Positions 1 through 9,207 of a stretch of 64,000 nt of DNA are shown piece by piece; the first letter of the stretch is position 1, and every line of letters starts with the position of its first letter. Where the stretch lies: NCBI RefSeq assembly GCF_000429145.1, contig NZ_AUBH01000002.1, forward strand, positions 186,001 to 250,000. The letters are read 5' to 3'. The notes under the pieces were generated by a model that searched no databases, had not been told where the DNA came from, and worked only from the letters and a program-made list of their open reading frames with translations. Source of the stretch: Aestuariibacter salexigens DSM 15300 (GTDB taxonomy: Bacteria > Pseudomonadota > Gammaproteobacteria > Enterobacterales > Alteromonadaceae). The position numbers were made by a program, and so were the translations under genes.

Positions 1-1677
1 ATTCGTTCCCTGTTGCTTACACGCTATGTTTAAGGGTGTTTTTCCGTCACTTGAGCTATCGCCATGAAGCGCCGCATTACACATCAGTTGTGTCACCACA
101 TTAACAAGCGCTGTTACATTACAATGGATGTGTAGGTCACTGTGGCAATCTATGTCCAATTTCAGGCGTTCTCTATCGTCACCATTGAGGTGAAAATGGT
201 ATGCATCATCGAGCAGTTGCCTGACAACCACCTGTTGCGAGTCCTTTGCTAATTCATCGGCAGAGAGCTCTTTGAATCTAGAGATTAAATTAGCCGCGCG
301 TTGCTGATTGTTTGAGATAAGCTGCACTGCTTCCCGACTATTTTCTATCAACTTTTCAAGCATACTACGGGACAGTGTTTGAGACGTTAAGCGCGTGCTG
401 ACTTCATTTAGTTCATGTTCAAGGCTACTGGAAGCAGTGATAATGTTGCCCAGTGGTGTGTTCATTTCATGTGCGACACCGGCAACCAAAAAGCCCAGTG
501 ATGCCATCTTTTCAGATTCAACCAACTGGTCTTTGGTTTCCAGTAATGCCTGATGGGTTAACCTCAATTTCTTACTGCGACGCAGGAACGCGATAAATAC
601 AAAAGTGATCAGTAACATCAGTGTTACAATGATGATGATGACCAGATTCTGTGTACTGATCAGTTCATCACTTTTTTGAATCTGTTCGGTCTGTTCTGCA
701 ATTATGATTTCTCGCTCCGACAGCCTGGCGGATGTTTCACGTATGGTTTCTTCTTGACTACCTATTTTGCGTTGTTGTTCTGCGATTAATCCTTCATTGC
801 GTTGAATTTGTTTGAGTTGGTTTTCCAGTGCCAACTCTCTCTCTTGAATGGTCTTGTTGTTTGCCGCGAGCGTGCTTTTAGCTGTCCTGACATCGTCATT
901 TAAGCTCATCACCTGCACTTCGAGTTTTTTGACTTCTTCGCCTTCAGACATTAATTGCTGCCTGATCGCTTCAAGACTCTTTTCTGCCTTGGCGATATCA
1001 TTTATCTGCTGTTCGATGGTTTGTTGTTGTGAATCGATGATGGCAGTTACGTCTGCAAGCTGTTGCTCTTTCACTGCTACTTCACGCTGCAGCTCTTTGA
1101 GTAACTCAGCGATGTCGACCTCTCGTCCACCGAGTACGAGCACGTCAATGTCGATGGGGAGGTTGTTATAAGCAAGCGTGTAACGATTAAGCTCAAATGT
1201 CATGCGTGTACCGCTGGTGAGCAAATTAATGTGTGTCAGCTTGCTGTCTATCGCGTTAATCGTGATAACGAGGATAGGGCGCCGGTCAATCAGTGAAAAA
1301 AGTTGCTCCAGACCCTCTTGTTTATTCTCGTCTACGATGATCACATTGGCATCGACAACCGCCGTTTGAATCGTCTCGCTACGTGCTACCACAAGCGATA
1401 AGTCCTCAATGCTGCGGGACCCAATCAGTGAAAGTGCTGAAAACAGCTCAGTATCTTCACCAAGATAATTGAATTTAAGCGTTTGTTGAGAGGTTACCTC
1501 TCGCCACTGGATAGATTCTGATAGCTGATATACGTAGGCGGCAATCAGCGATTCTTTAGTAGCTGTTTGCGCTTCTGCAGTGGTACTTGCAGCTAACCAA
1601 ATAAGCAGTGCGGACATCACCACAGAGATTATTTTAGAGGCAGTATAGCGGTTTGTTTTCGGAGTGATTTTCCACAT
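1..1677 (-). CDS. YfiR-domain sensor histidine kinase, 3' end cut by window edge
   Basis: I translated this reading frame directly: 559 codons without a stop run off the left edge, so the C-terminal ATPase domain is mostly missing. The first ~35 residues form a signal peptide or membrane segment. Next comes a ~150-residue periplasmic domain resembling YfiR/DUF4154 (starting AAYVYQLSESIQW, ending near a VLVLGGREVDI stretch). A long charged coiled coil follows (about residues 170-335), then one membrane helix (about 342-362). The dimerisation and phosphoacceptor region reads VAGVAHEMNTPLGNI, with His near residue 403. YfiR-family domains are known periplasmic regulators of c-di-GMP signalling; fusion to a kinase suggests direct sensing. 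The start ATG at 1677 has only a weak ribosome site. It is divergent from the chemoreceptor at 1897. The signal sensed is unknown. Confidence 0.85.
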   Translation of the reverse strand, partial: MWKITPKTNRYTASKIISVVMSALLIWLAASTTAEAQTATKESLIAAYVYQLSESIQWREVTSQQTLKFNYLGEDTELFSALSLIGSRSIEDLSLVVARSETIQTAVVDANVIIVDENKQEGLEQLFSLIDRRPILVITINAIDSKLTHINLLTSGTRMTFELNRYTLAYNNLPIDIDVLVLGGREVDIAELLKELQREVAVKEQQLADVTAIIDSQQQTIEQQINDIAKAEKSLEAIRQQLMSEGEEVKKLEVQVMSLNDDVRTAKSTLAANNKTIQERELALENQLKQIQRNEGLIAEQQRKIGSQEETIRETSARLSEREIIIAEQTEQIQKSDELISTQNLVIIIIVTLMLLITFVFIAFLRRSKKLRLTHQALLETKDQLVESEKMASLGFLVAGVAHEMNTPLGNIITASSSLEHELNEVSTRLTSQTLSRSMLEKLIENSREAVQLISNNQQRAANLISRFKELSADELAKDSQQVVVRQLLDDAYHFHLNGDDRERLKLDIDCHSDLHIHCNVTALVNVVTQLMCNAALHGDSSSDGKTPLNIACKQQGTN

Positions 1678-1719
1678 GCGCAAGATTGGTTCTTCGTGTT
1701 ATGCATCATATAAATTCAA

Positions 1720-1738
1720 GCTATATCGCTAATATAGC
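1720..1738. promoter_or_regulatory. inverted repeat in divergent intergenic region
   Basis: A perfect 7-bp inverted repeat with a 5-nt spacer (GCTATAT-cgcta-ATATAGC) lies between the divergent sensor kinase and chemoreceptor genes. Its position and symmetry suit an operator for a dimeric regulator of one or both genes. No regulator can be named, and an AT-rich repeat of this size can arise by chance. Confidence 0.25.
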
Positions 1739-1896
1739 GCAGTACTTGTGTCAGTGTACGTTTTATCGAAAAAAGCGTTGTTTCACGGTGATACGTCTGT
1801 CTTTCCTTCCAACTATGTTTAACTGCAAGCATAGAAGAAAAGCGCAATTCCATGTAAGTTATGGGTATCAAGTCCCGCTAAGAGGAATGCTGTGTT

Positions 1897-3888
1897 ATGT
1901 GGTATCAAAAATCCGTTGGTCGTCGATTACTCGTTATGGTGTTGTCAAGCATGGCAGCACTTTTCCTGCTTTATGGTATCTGGCAAGTTAGTCAGGTACG
2001 AGAAGCGACCGAACAGCGCGTGCAAAGTGATGTGGCAAACCTTGTAAAGCTCAGAGCAACAGAAATTCAGGGGTTTTTGCATGCGAAAGGACAATTGATC
2101 CACAGTATTTTCTCTAATCCACAGGTGCTGGACTGGTTTGAAAGCTACGATGACCGTGGCGGCGATATTGCCGACATTGAGCAGTATCAAGCCGTGACGG
2201 AGTACTTCCGCTTCTTCTCAGACAACGACAACGCCATTAAAAGTATCTTTTTTGGTTCGGCCAATACCTTTGAATACTTTGACCTGAATGGCCGCTATGA
2301 CAGTGACAGCTACTACACGAACAAGCGTCCGTGGTGGCAGGAAGCCATCAACGCCGATGGGTTATATGTGACCGAGCCTGCGGTCGACCTGAACGACGGC
2401 TCAATTTCAACCACTGTCAAAACCGTCGTTGAACGAAATGGCCGCTTTTTGGGGATTGGCGGTATGGATATTCTGATCACCACGGTGGGTGAAATGCTAA
2501 GCCAGATTAAATACGAGAATGTCGGACAGGCTTTTCTGGTAACCGATAAAGGCGTATTGGTTTACTTTCCCGGCTTTAATGAATCTTTCCCTCCCGGCTC
2601 CCTGTTAACTGCCGTAGACACGCAGTTTGCAGACAGTGAAGGTTTTTCTTCCGCACAATCCTACATGGCGTCTGCAAACAGCGGCAAAACCGACGTGCAG
2701 TGGAAGGGCGAGCATTATCGTCTGATATTTGACCAGGTGGCTGATGATTACCCATCGGTAAATTGGAAACTGGGCTTTATGGTACCCGATTCTGTGGTAG
2801 ATGAGCCGGTTAATACGGCAGCGTTCTTTACCGCGCTTAACTTGCTGATTGTGTTAGCAATACTCGCGGCGGTGATCATGTTTGTGATAAAGCCGGTGTT
2901 GAAACCGTTAACGTCGATGTTGTTAACCATGCGCGATATATCCAGAGGTGAGGGTGACCTCACGCGCCGCATTGATGTTGATCGTGAAGACGAAATTGGA
3001 CAACTTGCCAAAGAATTCAACGTGTTTGTTGAGAAGGTGCACGGTCTGGTCAAACAAACCAAAGCGATTACCGCTGAGGTGAGCAGAACTACGCGCAGCG
3101 TGATGGACTTGACGCAACATTCATCGGAATTATCAGAGCAGGAAAAGCAGCAGATAGACTCTGTAGCGCTGGCCAGTCAGCGTTTGGCTGATACCAGCCG
3201 ACGGGTAGCTGACAATACTGCTGATGTCACCGCGCTGGCAGATACTGCTAAGTCCGATATGAATAGTGGCAACAATGCGCTGAGCTCTACCGCACAAGAG
3301 ATTCAGGCACTGTCTGGAAACATCAATGCCGCGTCATCTATCGTCAGTCAGCTCGAGCAGGAATCTGACCGCATAGGCGAAGTGCTGGACGTGATCAGCC
3401 AGATCGCCGACCAGACGAATTTACTGGCGCTTAACGCGGCAATCGAAGCGGCCAGAGCCGGTGAGCAGGGAAGAGGGTTTGCCGTCGTCGCTGATGAAGT
3501 TCGCACACTGGCGAGTCGCACCCAGGAATCTACCCAGCATATCCAGGAAATCATTACGCGGTTGCAAGATACCTCTCACGAGGCCAACTCAACAATGAAG
3601 ACCAGTAATGAACAGGCTGATAAAGGTGCGACGCAGGTCAGTGAACTGACCGAAACACTGGATTCGGTTGCTAACAGCATGAATAACATTGGTCAGCGCA
3701 TGCAGGGCATTCGCGAGGAAAATACCACGCAGGCGGATTTAACCAATGAAGTTGCGCAAAGCATTGAGAAAGTGAAGCAGTTTGCAGAGCGCACCGCCGA
3801 CGACCGTGTAGCCGTTTCTGCCTCTATTCAGCAGCTCAGTGCGCTATCAAAAGATCTTGAGCAGGTGATCGATAAGCTGAAAGTGTAG
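1897..3888 (+). CDS. methyl-accepting chemotaxis protein with dCache sensor domain
   Basis: A 663-residue transmembrane chemoreceptor that would pass periplasmic ligand signals to CheA/CheW. It has a membrane helix at about residues 11-30, a periplasmic double-Cache domain (about 35-300), a second helix (about 311-332) and a HAMP domain (332-385). The signalling hairpin has its conserved tip at about 495-540 ([20 protein letters not shown]). The Cache domain contains a Y-x-x-x-R-x-W-W patch around residues 140-147 and a GGMDI Asp at 191, which resemble the amino-acid-binding dCache motif, although the ligand is not proven. No CheR/CheB-docking pentapeptide is present at the C-terminus, which ends LKV. 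It is followed by a STAS-like gene and a periplasmic binding protein, suggesting one sensory locus. Confidence 0.93.
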   Translation: MWYQKSVGRRLLVMVLSSMAALFLLYGIWQVSQVREATEQRVQSDVANLVKLRATEIQGFLHAKGQLIHSIFSNPQVLDWFESYDDRGGDIADIEQYQAVTEYFRFFSDNDNAIKSIFFGSANTFEYFDLNGRYDSDSYYTNKRPWWQEAINADGLYVTEPAVDLNDGSISTTVKTVVERNGRFLGIGGMDILITTVGEMLSQIKYENVGQAFLVTDKGVLVYFPGFNESFPPGSLLTAVDTQFADSEGFSSAQSYMASANSGKTDVQWKGEHYRLIFDQVADDYPSVNWKLGFMVPDSVVDEPVNTAAFFTALNLLIVLAILAAVIMFVIKPVLKPLTSMLLTMRDISRGEGDLTRRIDVDREDEIGQLAKEFNVFVEKVHGLVKQTKAITAEVSRTTRSVMDLTQHSSELSEQEKQQIDSVALASQRLADTSRRVADNTADVTALADTAKSDMNSGNNALSSTAQEIQALSGNINAASSIVSQLEQESDRIGEVLDVISQIADQTNLLALNAAIEAARAGEQGRGFAVVADEVRTLASRTQESTQHIQEIITRLQDTSHEANSTMKTSNEQADKGATQVSELTETLDSVANSMNNIGQRMQGIREENTTQADLTNEVAQSIEKVKQFAERTADDRVAVSASIQQLSALSKDLEQVIDKLKV

Positions 3889-3976
3889 ATAGGTCGAGTG
3901 TTTGCGGAAGATTCTTACTGACAATTAGGAAAGTCATCTTTTCCTGCTGCCTGATTTAGCATAGGTGAGGAGCTAG

Positions 3977-4411
3977 TTGCTAGACTTGACCGTAAAGTGT
4001 CCTCATAAATACACCGCAGTGAAATTCAGTACACATGGTAGCTTTGATGTTACCACCGAAAACAATATGTTAATTGCCAAGTCCTTCGGCTCTTTCAATC
4101 TGGAAGGGGCCATCGACTATTGCAATGCGATTAAACGTGCCGTGGAGCATATCAATCACAGCGCTTTTGGTGTGCTGATTGACCTCACCGAATTTGAGGG
4201 CTGTACGCCCGATGGCTGGCAGGAAGTGAATAAGCTCACTGATTTTCTGCTCACGACCAATATGAAATCCAAGGCCATTGTTGCAAGCTCAGCGTTTACT
4301 GTCGCAGCGGCCAGTAGCGTTTATCAGAAAGGGTTACAAATCAATACCCGCGCGTTCGAAGATTTGAACGAGGCTACTGATTGGTTGAACAAGGAACTTG
4401 GCAACCAATGA
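3977..4411 (+). CDS. small STAS/SpoIIAA-like protein
   Basis: A 144-residue soluble protein with no signal peptide or membrane helix. Its alternating strand/helix pattern (FDVTTENNMLIAKSFGSFNL, then FGVLIDLTEFEGCTP, then KAIVASSAFTVAAASS) resembles SpoIIAA/STAS-like regulatory folds; this is fold recognition by eye, so the family call is tentative. The TTG start at 3977 is chosen because GAGGAG lies four bases upstream; a GTG at 4020 is the alternative. Its stop overlaps the start of the next gene by an ATGA tetranucleotide, implying translational coupling to the periplasmic binding protein. It could be a signalling adaptor for the upstream chemoreceptor, but that is inference. Confidence 0.7.
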   Translation: MLDLTVKCPHKYTAVKFSTHGSFDVTTENNMLIAKSFGSFNLEGAIDYCNAIKRAVEHINHSAFGVLIDLTEFEGCTPDGWQEVNKLTDFLLTTNMKSKAIVASSAFTVAAASSVYQKGLQINTRAFEDLNEATDWLNKELGNQ

Positions 4412-5145
4412 GTGCATTGACGCGTTGCCTAGTCGCTTTGCTCGCCATGCAGTGCCTGAGCGCAGCGGCAACAGAAATGACGCTGTGCGCAGACCAGCTT
4501 GGTATGGCGCCATACTATGAACTCAAGGACAATAAAGTAGTTGGACAATTAGTTGACAGGGCCCAGGCTGCGGCCGCTGAGCTTGGCATTTCGCTTAGCA
4601 TTGAAGCAGCGCCGTTTAAACGCTGTTTGCTGAAAACCATTGAAGGCGAATACGACGGCATACTTGCTGCGGTATATCTGCCTGAGCGGGCAAAACAGCT
4701 GGCATTTCCATCGGCTGCGGGCACCGGCTCTCTGGCAGGTGCGACCAACTTTGCTGAAGTATCGATGTTTGTGCACAAAGACAGCAATATTTCGTGGGAC
4801 GGTGAGCAATTCCATAATCTATCAGGTGCTGTGTCTACACCGCCTGGCTGGTGGACCAACGATTTTTTTGAAAAGCGTGAGTTGCGCTTGCCGTCGGGAG
4901 TGTCGCCAACTAAAGGTATAGAGCTTGTCGCCCTAAACCGGTTGTCTGGCTATGTAATCTACAGTTTTTACGGATGGAATGAGGCGCAACAACTCGGCGT
5001 TGAGAAGGACTTGCGTGCGATACCTATCCCAGAGCTTAGCCACCCCTGGTACATTCCATTTCACAAAGCTTTCTATCAAGCAAATAAGCCCTCAATTGAA
5101 GCATTCTGGCAGCGCTGTGCAAAAACAGAAGAACCTACGTTGTAA
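4408..5145 (+). CDS. periplasmic solute-binding protein, family 3 type
   Basis: A 245-residue secreted protein. The start at ATG 4408 is preferred over an upstream in-frame TTG (4381) because it gives a clean signal peptide (MSALTRCLVALLAMQCLSAA), forms an ATGA overlap with the preceding gene, and has AAGGAA upstream. The mature part begins EMTLCADQLGMAPYYE and continues with the bilobal pattern of amino-acid-type binding proteins (SBP_bac_3): G-x-x-x-D-x-x-x (VGQLVDRAQAAAAELG) and a GEYDGILAAVYLPER segment. No ABC permease or ATPase is nearby; the neighbours are a STAS-like gene, a chemoreceptor and a hybrid kinase. It may therefore act as a ligand-presenting sensor component rather than a transporter part. 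The ligand is unknown. Confidence 0.8.
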   Translation: MSALTRCLVALLAMQCLSAAATEMTLCADQLGMAPYYELKDNKVVGQLVDRAQAAAAELGISLSIEAAPFKRCLLKTIEGEYDGILAAVYLPERAKQLAFPSAAGTGSLAGATNFAEVSMFVHKDSNISWDGEQFHNLSGAVSTPPGWWTNDFFEKRELRLPSGVSPTKGIELVALNRLSGYVIYSFYGWNEAQQLGVEKDLRAIPIPELSHPWYIPFHKAFYQANKPSIEAFWQRCAKTEEPTL

Positions 5146-5161
5146 AGCCAAGCTTTATCAT

Positions 5162-7816
5162 TTAATTGGGTAAAAGTGTTTGTAATACGTCGTAAAGCTC
5201 TCGCTTATCTATTGGCTTAATGAGATAGGCATTCATACCGGCTTCTATGCCTTCTTCTCGGTCCTCTTGCATAGCATTTGCCGAGAGGCCGCAAATGGGA
5301 AGGTCTGCGTAACCAGCATCTCTTATCTGCTTGGTTGCAGTCAGTCCATCCATGTTTGGCATCTGAATATCCATTATTATCAAATTAAAACGGTCTGGTG
5401 AGTCATTAATCATGGATACCGCTTGTTGACCATCTTCAGCAACTTCAACTGTTAGTCCCACATCGACCAATAAACTAACGGCGACTTCTTGATTTATTAC
5501 ATTATCTTCTGCGAGCAACACAGTACCGGTAAATTTGGGAAGTCGATCGGAATCAATGTCACTGTTAATCGTCGTTGTTTTTGAAAACGTTTTACATGCT
5601 TCATGCAGTTTTTTTAATGAAAATGGTCGGACAAGGATCTTGGTATCAAACTCTTTCTCAGAAAAATGAAGCTGAGAAAAATAACGGTGTTCAGTTATGA
5701 CGACAATGTTACGTGTAATACCTCGAAGCGTCAGCAAGTAGTTTTGAAAAGCTGGCTTCGTTATTAAGGCACCAGCGTTAACCATCACCAGAGTACTTGC
5801 AGGGTCAGGCAATTCGGGGATATGTAATTTCTCGCCGGAATGTTTGCAGTTAAGGCGCATTGCCTCGCAATATTTTAACACTTGATTTGGTGGCGGTTCG
5901 CCGATGACGACCAAATTTGATATCGGCAGGTTATCATCGATAAATCGCTTAGCATCATCAGCAATTTTTAGACACAGATATACCTCCACTGTCGTTCCTT
6001 TATTTTGCTGTGATGAGAGTTCTACATGGCCGCCCATTAATTCTGAGAGTTGCTTGACTATTGCAAGGCCAAGACCTGTACCACCATATTTTCTGTTTGA
6101 GTTTCCATCTGCTTGCGAAAAACTACTGAAGATCGTTTTTTGAGCGGCCTCAGAGATACCAATGCCAGTATCCGAAACAGTAAAATTCAGGTGTAGTTCA
6201 TTCCCATTCTGCCTCTCTATGAGCACCCGAATGCCAATACCTCCTGTCTCGGTAAATTTTATGGCGTTATTGATAATGTTAAACAGTATCTGGCTGATTC
6301 TGATGCTGTCGCCCAGTAATTTATCTGGTATGGCAGGGTCGATAAAAAGTCGCATGTAGAGGTCTTTTTTATCTGCTTGAGATGCGACCGATTCCACTAT
6401 GTTTTCGAGAATAGTGTTTATCGAAAATGGATGGATTTCGAGGTCCATTTTCCCGGCTTCAATTTTTGAGAAGTCCAGAATGTCGTTAATGACTGACATC
6501 AGGATTTTGCCTGAATATTCGATTTTATCGACGTAGTCCCGTTGCTTGTCGCTCAACTTTTGTCGTTTCAATATCTGTACAAGGCCGATGATGCCATTCA
6601 TCGGCGTGCGGATCTCATGGCTCATATTCGCAAGGAACAGGCTTTTAGCATTGGTGGCGTCGATAGCTTTGCGCTTTTCTTCATCTAACTGGTCATTTAG
6701 CGCTTGCTGTTCTAGGACAAGATTTTGTGAATCTTCTAGCAGACGTTCAGTGAGTTCATTTTTCTGCATGAAAATATCTGCAGCTGTGGCGAGCTGTCCT
6801 ATTTCGTCACTCCTTTCTCGATAGGGGATGGCGGTAACCGTTCTTCCCTGTGCTAAGTCATCAAATATACTCGTGATGGTTTGAACCGGTCTTATTGCCC
6901 TTCTTGTAATGAAAAACACGGCCGCGAATGCTGTGACGAGTATCATGGTAGTGAAAATAAACAGGCGAGTTTCGGTATTCCTCTCTACAACACTAACCTG
7001 ACGGACGATACTTTCGAGATTAAGACTCTGCGTGTCTTTCAATCGTTTGGCGAGATACAGGATCTCGTTGGCAGAGCCGGTCATCACCACATTTGATAAA
7101 AATGAAAATCCTCTTGTAACCCGATTAAGCTGCTCAAAATTATCCTGAAGTTCGCGCAATTCAGCATTGATTGTTAGCGTGTCTGTTTGCTCTGAAACAA
7201 GTGCGAGGGCAGCGTCAATGTTGGCTTTAAAGTTGTTTCTATTAGTCGCTGCAGGTTGTCGTAAATAACTCATTGCATCCGAACGTGCACTCGCTATGTG
7301 CATTAATAAAGATTGCTGCAGAGTATCTGGCAGACTTGAAAGTTCGGTCGACTGCGCAACATCGTCAAACTTGCCCAACAACGCGTCATTAAGCAGGCTT
7401 CCCTGTTGCCTTTTCCCCTCTAATACACTCTGTAAATTAACGCGGTAGTCATTCAGATGGCCCTGCATTCTTGTTATATAATCTTCAACTTCTCTCGTAG
7501 AAGATTCTTGCGATAATCTCGACAAAAAAAGCAGCTTTTCATCTATGGATGTGAGCAATTGGTTGATGCGTTCACTTACACTTGCACTAAGCGTTTCTTT
7601 TACTATCAGAACGTTACGCTGCATATCGATAACGTCACGTTCCAATTCCGTGGCAATCACAACCGCTTCATTGGCATTTTCAACTTGATTGAGTGTGTCC
7701 TCATAAATCTCCTGACTGGAGACCAGTAGATAGATTTGAGCGAGCAAAAGTACGGAGAGTGCAATGACAACAAGCGCTAGTTGCCTGCCTAGGGAACGCG
7801 AGACCGGATTAACCAC
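5162..7816 (-). CDS. hybrid sensor histidine kinase/response regulator with helical-bundle periplasmic domain
   Basis: An 884-residue inner-membrane kinase. Visible layout: membrane helix 11-32; an all-helical periplasmic region (about 35-283) of the type seen in TorS-like sensors; second helix 285-304; HAMP (about 304-357); coiled coil; HisKA with phosphoacceptor His400 in FLANMSHEIRTPMNG. The ATPase domain shows N-box NIINNAIKF (about 513), DTGIGI (549) and GGTGLGL (578). A degenerate receiver-like segment (about 630-740) follows, then a C-terminal receiver with AEDN (769) and phosphoacceptor Asp816 in IIMDIQMPNMDG. There is no HPt, so an external phosphotransfer protein is needed. The GTG start at 7816 has AAGGA upstream. 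It lies 43 bases downstream of the PotD-like binding protein in the same direction, probably one operon and one sensory system. Confidence 0.93.
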   Translation of the reverse strand: MVNPVSRSLGRQLALVVIALSVLLLAQIYLLVSSQEIYEDTLNQVENANEAVVIATELERDVIDMQRNVLIVKETLSASVSERINQLLTSIDEKLLFLSRLSQESSTREVEDYITRMQGHLNDYRVNLQSVLEGKRQQGSLLNDALLGKFDDVAQSTELSSLPDTLQQSLLMHIASARSDAMSYLRQPAATNRNNFKANIDAALALVSEQTDTLTINAELRELQDNFEQLNRVTRGFSFLSNVVMTGSANEILYLAKRLKDTQSLNLESIVRQVSVVERNTETRLFIFTTMILVTAFAAVFFITRRAIRPVQTITSIFDDLAQGRTVTAIPYRERSDEIGQLATAADIFMQKNELTERLLEDSQNLVLEQQALNDQLDEEKRKAIDATNAKSLFLANMSHEIRTPMNGIIGLVQILKRQKLSDKQRDYVDKIEYSGKILMSVINDILDFSKIEAGKMDLEIHPFSINTILENIVESVASQADKKDLYMRLFIDPAIPDKLLGDSIRISQILFNIINNAIKFTETGGIGIRVLIERQNGNELHLNFTVSDTGIGISEAAQKTIFSSFSQADGNSNRKYGGTGLGLAIVKQLSELMGGHVELSSQQNKGTTVEVYLCLKIADDAKRFIDDNLPISNLVVIGEPPPNQVLKYCEAMRLNCKHSGEKLHIPELPDPASTLVMVNAGALITKPAFQNYLLTLRGITRNIVVITEHRYFSQLHFSEKEFDTKILVRPFSLKKLHEACKTFSKTTTINSDIDSDRLPKFTGTVLLAEDNVINQEVAVSLLVDVGLTVEVAEDGQQAVSMINDSPDRFNLIIMDIQMPNMDGLTATKQIRDAGYADLPICGLSANAMQEDREEGIEAGMNAYLIKPIDKRELYDVLQTLLPN

Positions 7817-7859
7817 TTATGTACATCCTTAATGTTAACAGCTCGGATTTGGTCATTAA

Positions 7860-9137
7860 TTAGCTGATAAACTCATACCATTTTTGCAGGCTGTAATCAT
7901 AATTTGGCATAACAGTATTCCACACTGCAACGTTGCTGAATCGCTCAACATAGCTGCCACCGGTACGCGTCTCTCCCTTTCCGACCGATATATTGCCGTC
8001 AGTCCCGCGCAGCTCAGACTTGGCCGGTTTTCCTTCATACCAGTAATCCCATTCATATTGGGAGAGTAGGGGTTTGGAGCGTTGCGGGTTTGAAATGTAA
8101 TAACCCTGTCGAGCAATAAATGCGCCTGGCCAGCCTGACAGCCACCAATTCATATAATCATAGGCCATATCTTTGCTTCTTCCCTGCGTTTGTGAAGACA
8201 GGCACATTACGCCATGCCAGCCCCGGTAGCCTTCCTTTGGGGCTGCATAAACGACTGGAATGCCATTTCCTTTAAGGGCAGAAATACCGGGTGAAAACAT
8301 ACTTTGGATGGTGGTTCGTCCACTTTTCATAAAGTCGACTGACTCGGGAACGGATGTCCAATAACCACTGAAGTGACCTGCTCTTTTGTACTCGCCTATA
8401 ATATCAAACAGTGCGTTCAGTTCATCTATGGATAAATTGCTAATATCATTAAATGTCATCAATCCCTTGGCCTGTACAGCCAAAATAAGATCGAAAATGC
8501 CAATAGTAGGGGCATTGACAATGCCCACTTTTCCTCGGTTACTCTCATCGAGCAGCCAACCCCAACTTTCTGTTTTGTAAGGAACGCCTTTTGGAATAAC
8601 CCGAGTGTCATAACCGAATGAGTCAACATTGTGTACATAAGGCAAAAAACTTATCTTGTCTGTCGGCTCACTCCCCAGTGAGTCATCAGGCTGAATGTTT
8701 AAAATTCTATTTGGAGCGTCTCCGGCGCCAATTTTTGCATCAGGTCTCAGTTGTCCTGTTTTGGTTAGAGAGTTAATCTCATTCCAATAGGTAAGTCTCG
8801 CTTTTTCAATGGGTTGTATCGCGCCAGCTTGCCATAGGACATTAATGCTGTCTGACCATTGTTCATAAAGATCGAATGACTCTGGAAACATCGAGGCCTT
8901 TTGCAATACAGCGGCGCTGCCTCTTGGTTCAAATTGGATAGAGAAACCTAAATCTCTCTCGGCTTGTTCTCTAAGCTCATCTTGCAATGTGACATGGGTG
9001 CCTAAGACTCTTAGTACCGTTGACTGACGAGCGAAAACATAAGGCGCTTTAGCTGCTGCAACGCCAGCTAAGCTTAACTTTGATATCGTTTTTAATGCTT
9101 TTCGACGTGAACGATTTATGTCATGCAATTTGTTCAT
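7860..9137 (-). CDS. Tat-type exported PotD-like solute-binding protein, sensory partner candidate
   Basis: A 425-residue periplasmic binding protein of the spermidine/putrescine (PotD, SBP_bac_8-like) type. The N-terminus has a twin-arginine-like motif (SRRKALKTIS, residues 10-19) followed by a hydrophobic stretch ending near APYVFA. The mature protein has the VLRVLGTHVTLQDEL first strand and the PYVHNVDSFGYDTRVIP, ESVDFMKSGRTTIQSM and YDYMNWWLSGWPGAFIARQGYY segments typical of this family. No permease or ATPase is present. The only co-directional partner is the hybrid kinase 43 bases downstream, a layout resembling binding-protein/kinase pairs such as TorT-TorS. The natural inference is that ligand-bound protein contacts the kinase periplasmic domain. 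The polyamine specificity suggested by the family is not established here. Confidence 0.85.
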   Translation of the reverse strand: MNKLHDINRSRRKALKTISKLSLAGVAAAKAPYVFARQSTVLRVLGTHVTLQDELREQAERDLGFSIQFEPRGSAAVLQKASMFPESFDLYEQWSDSINVLWQAGAIQPIEKARLTYWNEINSLTKTGQLRPDAKIGAGDAPNRILNIQPDDSLGSEPTDKISFLPYVHNVDSFGYDTRVIPKGVPYKTESWGWLLDESNRGKVGIVNAPTIGIFDLILAVQAKGLMTFNDISNLSIDELNALFDIIGEYKRAGHFSGYWTSVPESVDFMKSGRTTIQSMFSPGISALKGNGIPVVYAAPKEGYRGWHGVMCLSSQTQGRSKDMAYDYMNWWLSGWPGAFIARQGYYISNPQRSKPLLSQYEWDYWYEGKPAKSELRGTDGNISVGKGETRTGGSYVERFSNVAVWNTVMPNYDYSLQKWYEFIS

Positions 9138-9207
9138 GGACTGAACTTATCAATGTATCCAGGGATATAACCAGTGTAGACAAACATTTAATGATAAAGA
9201 CAAATTT

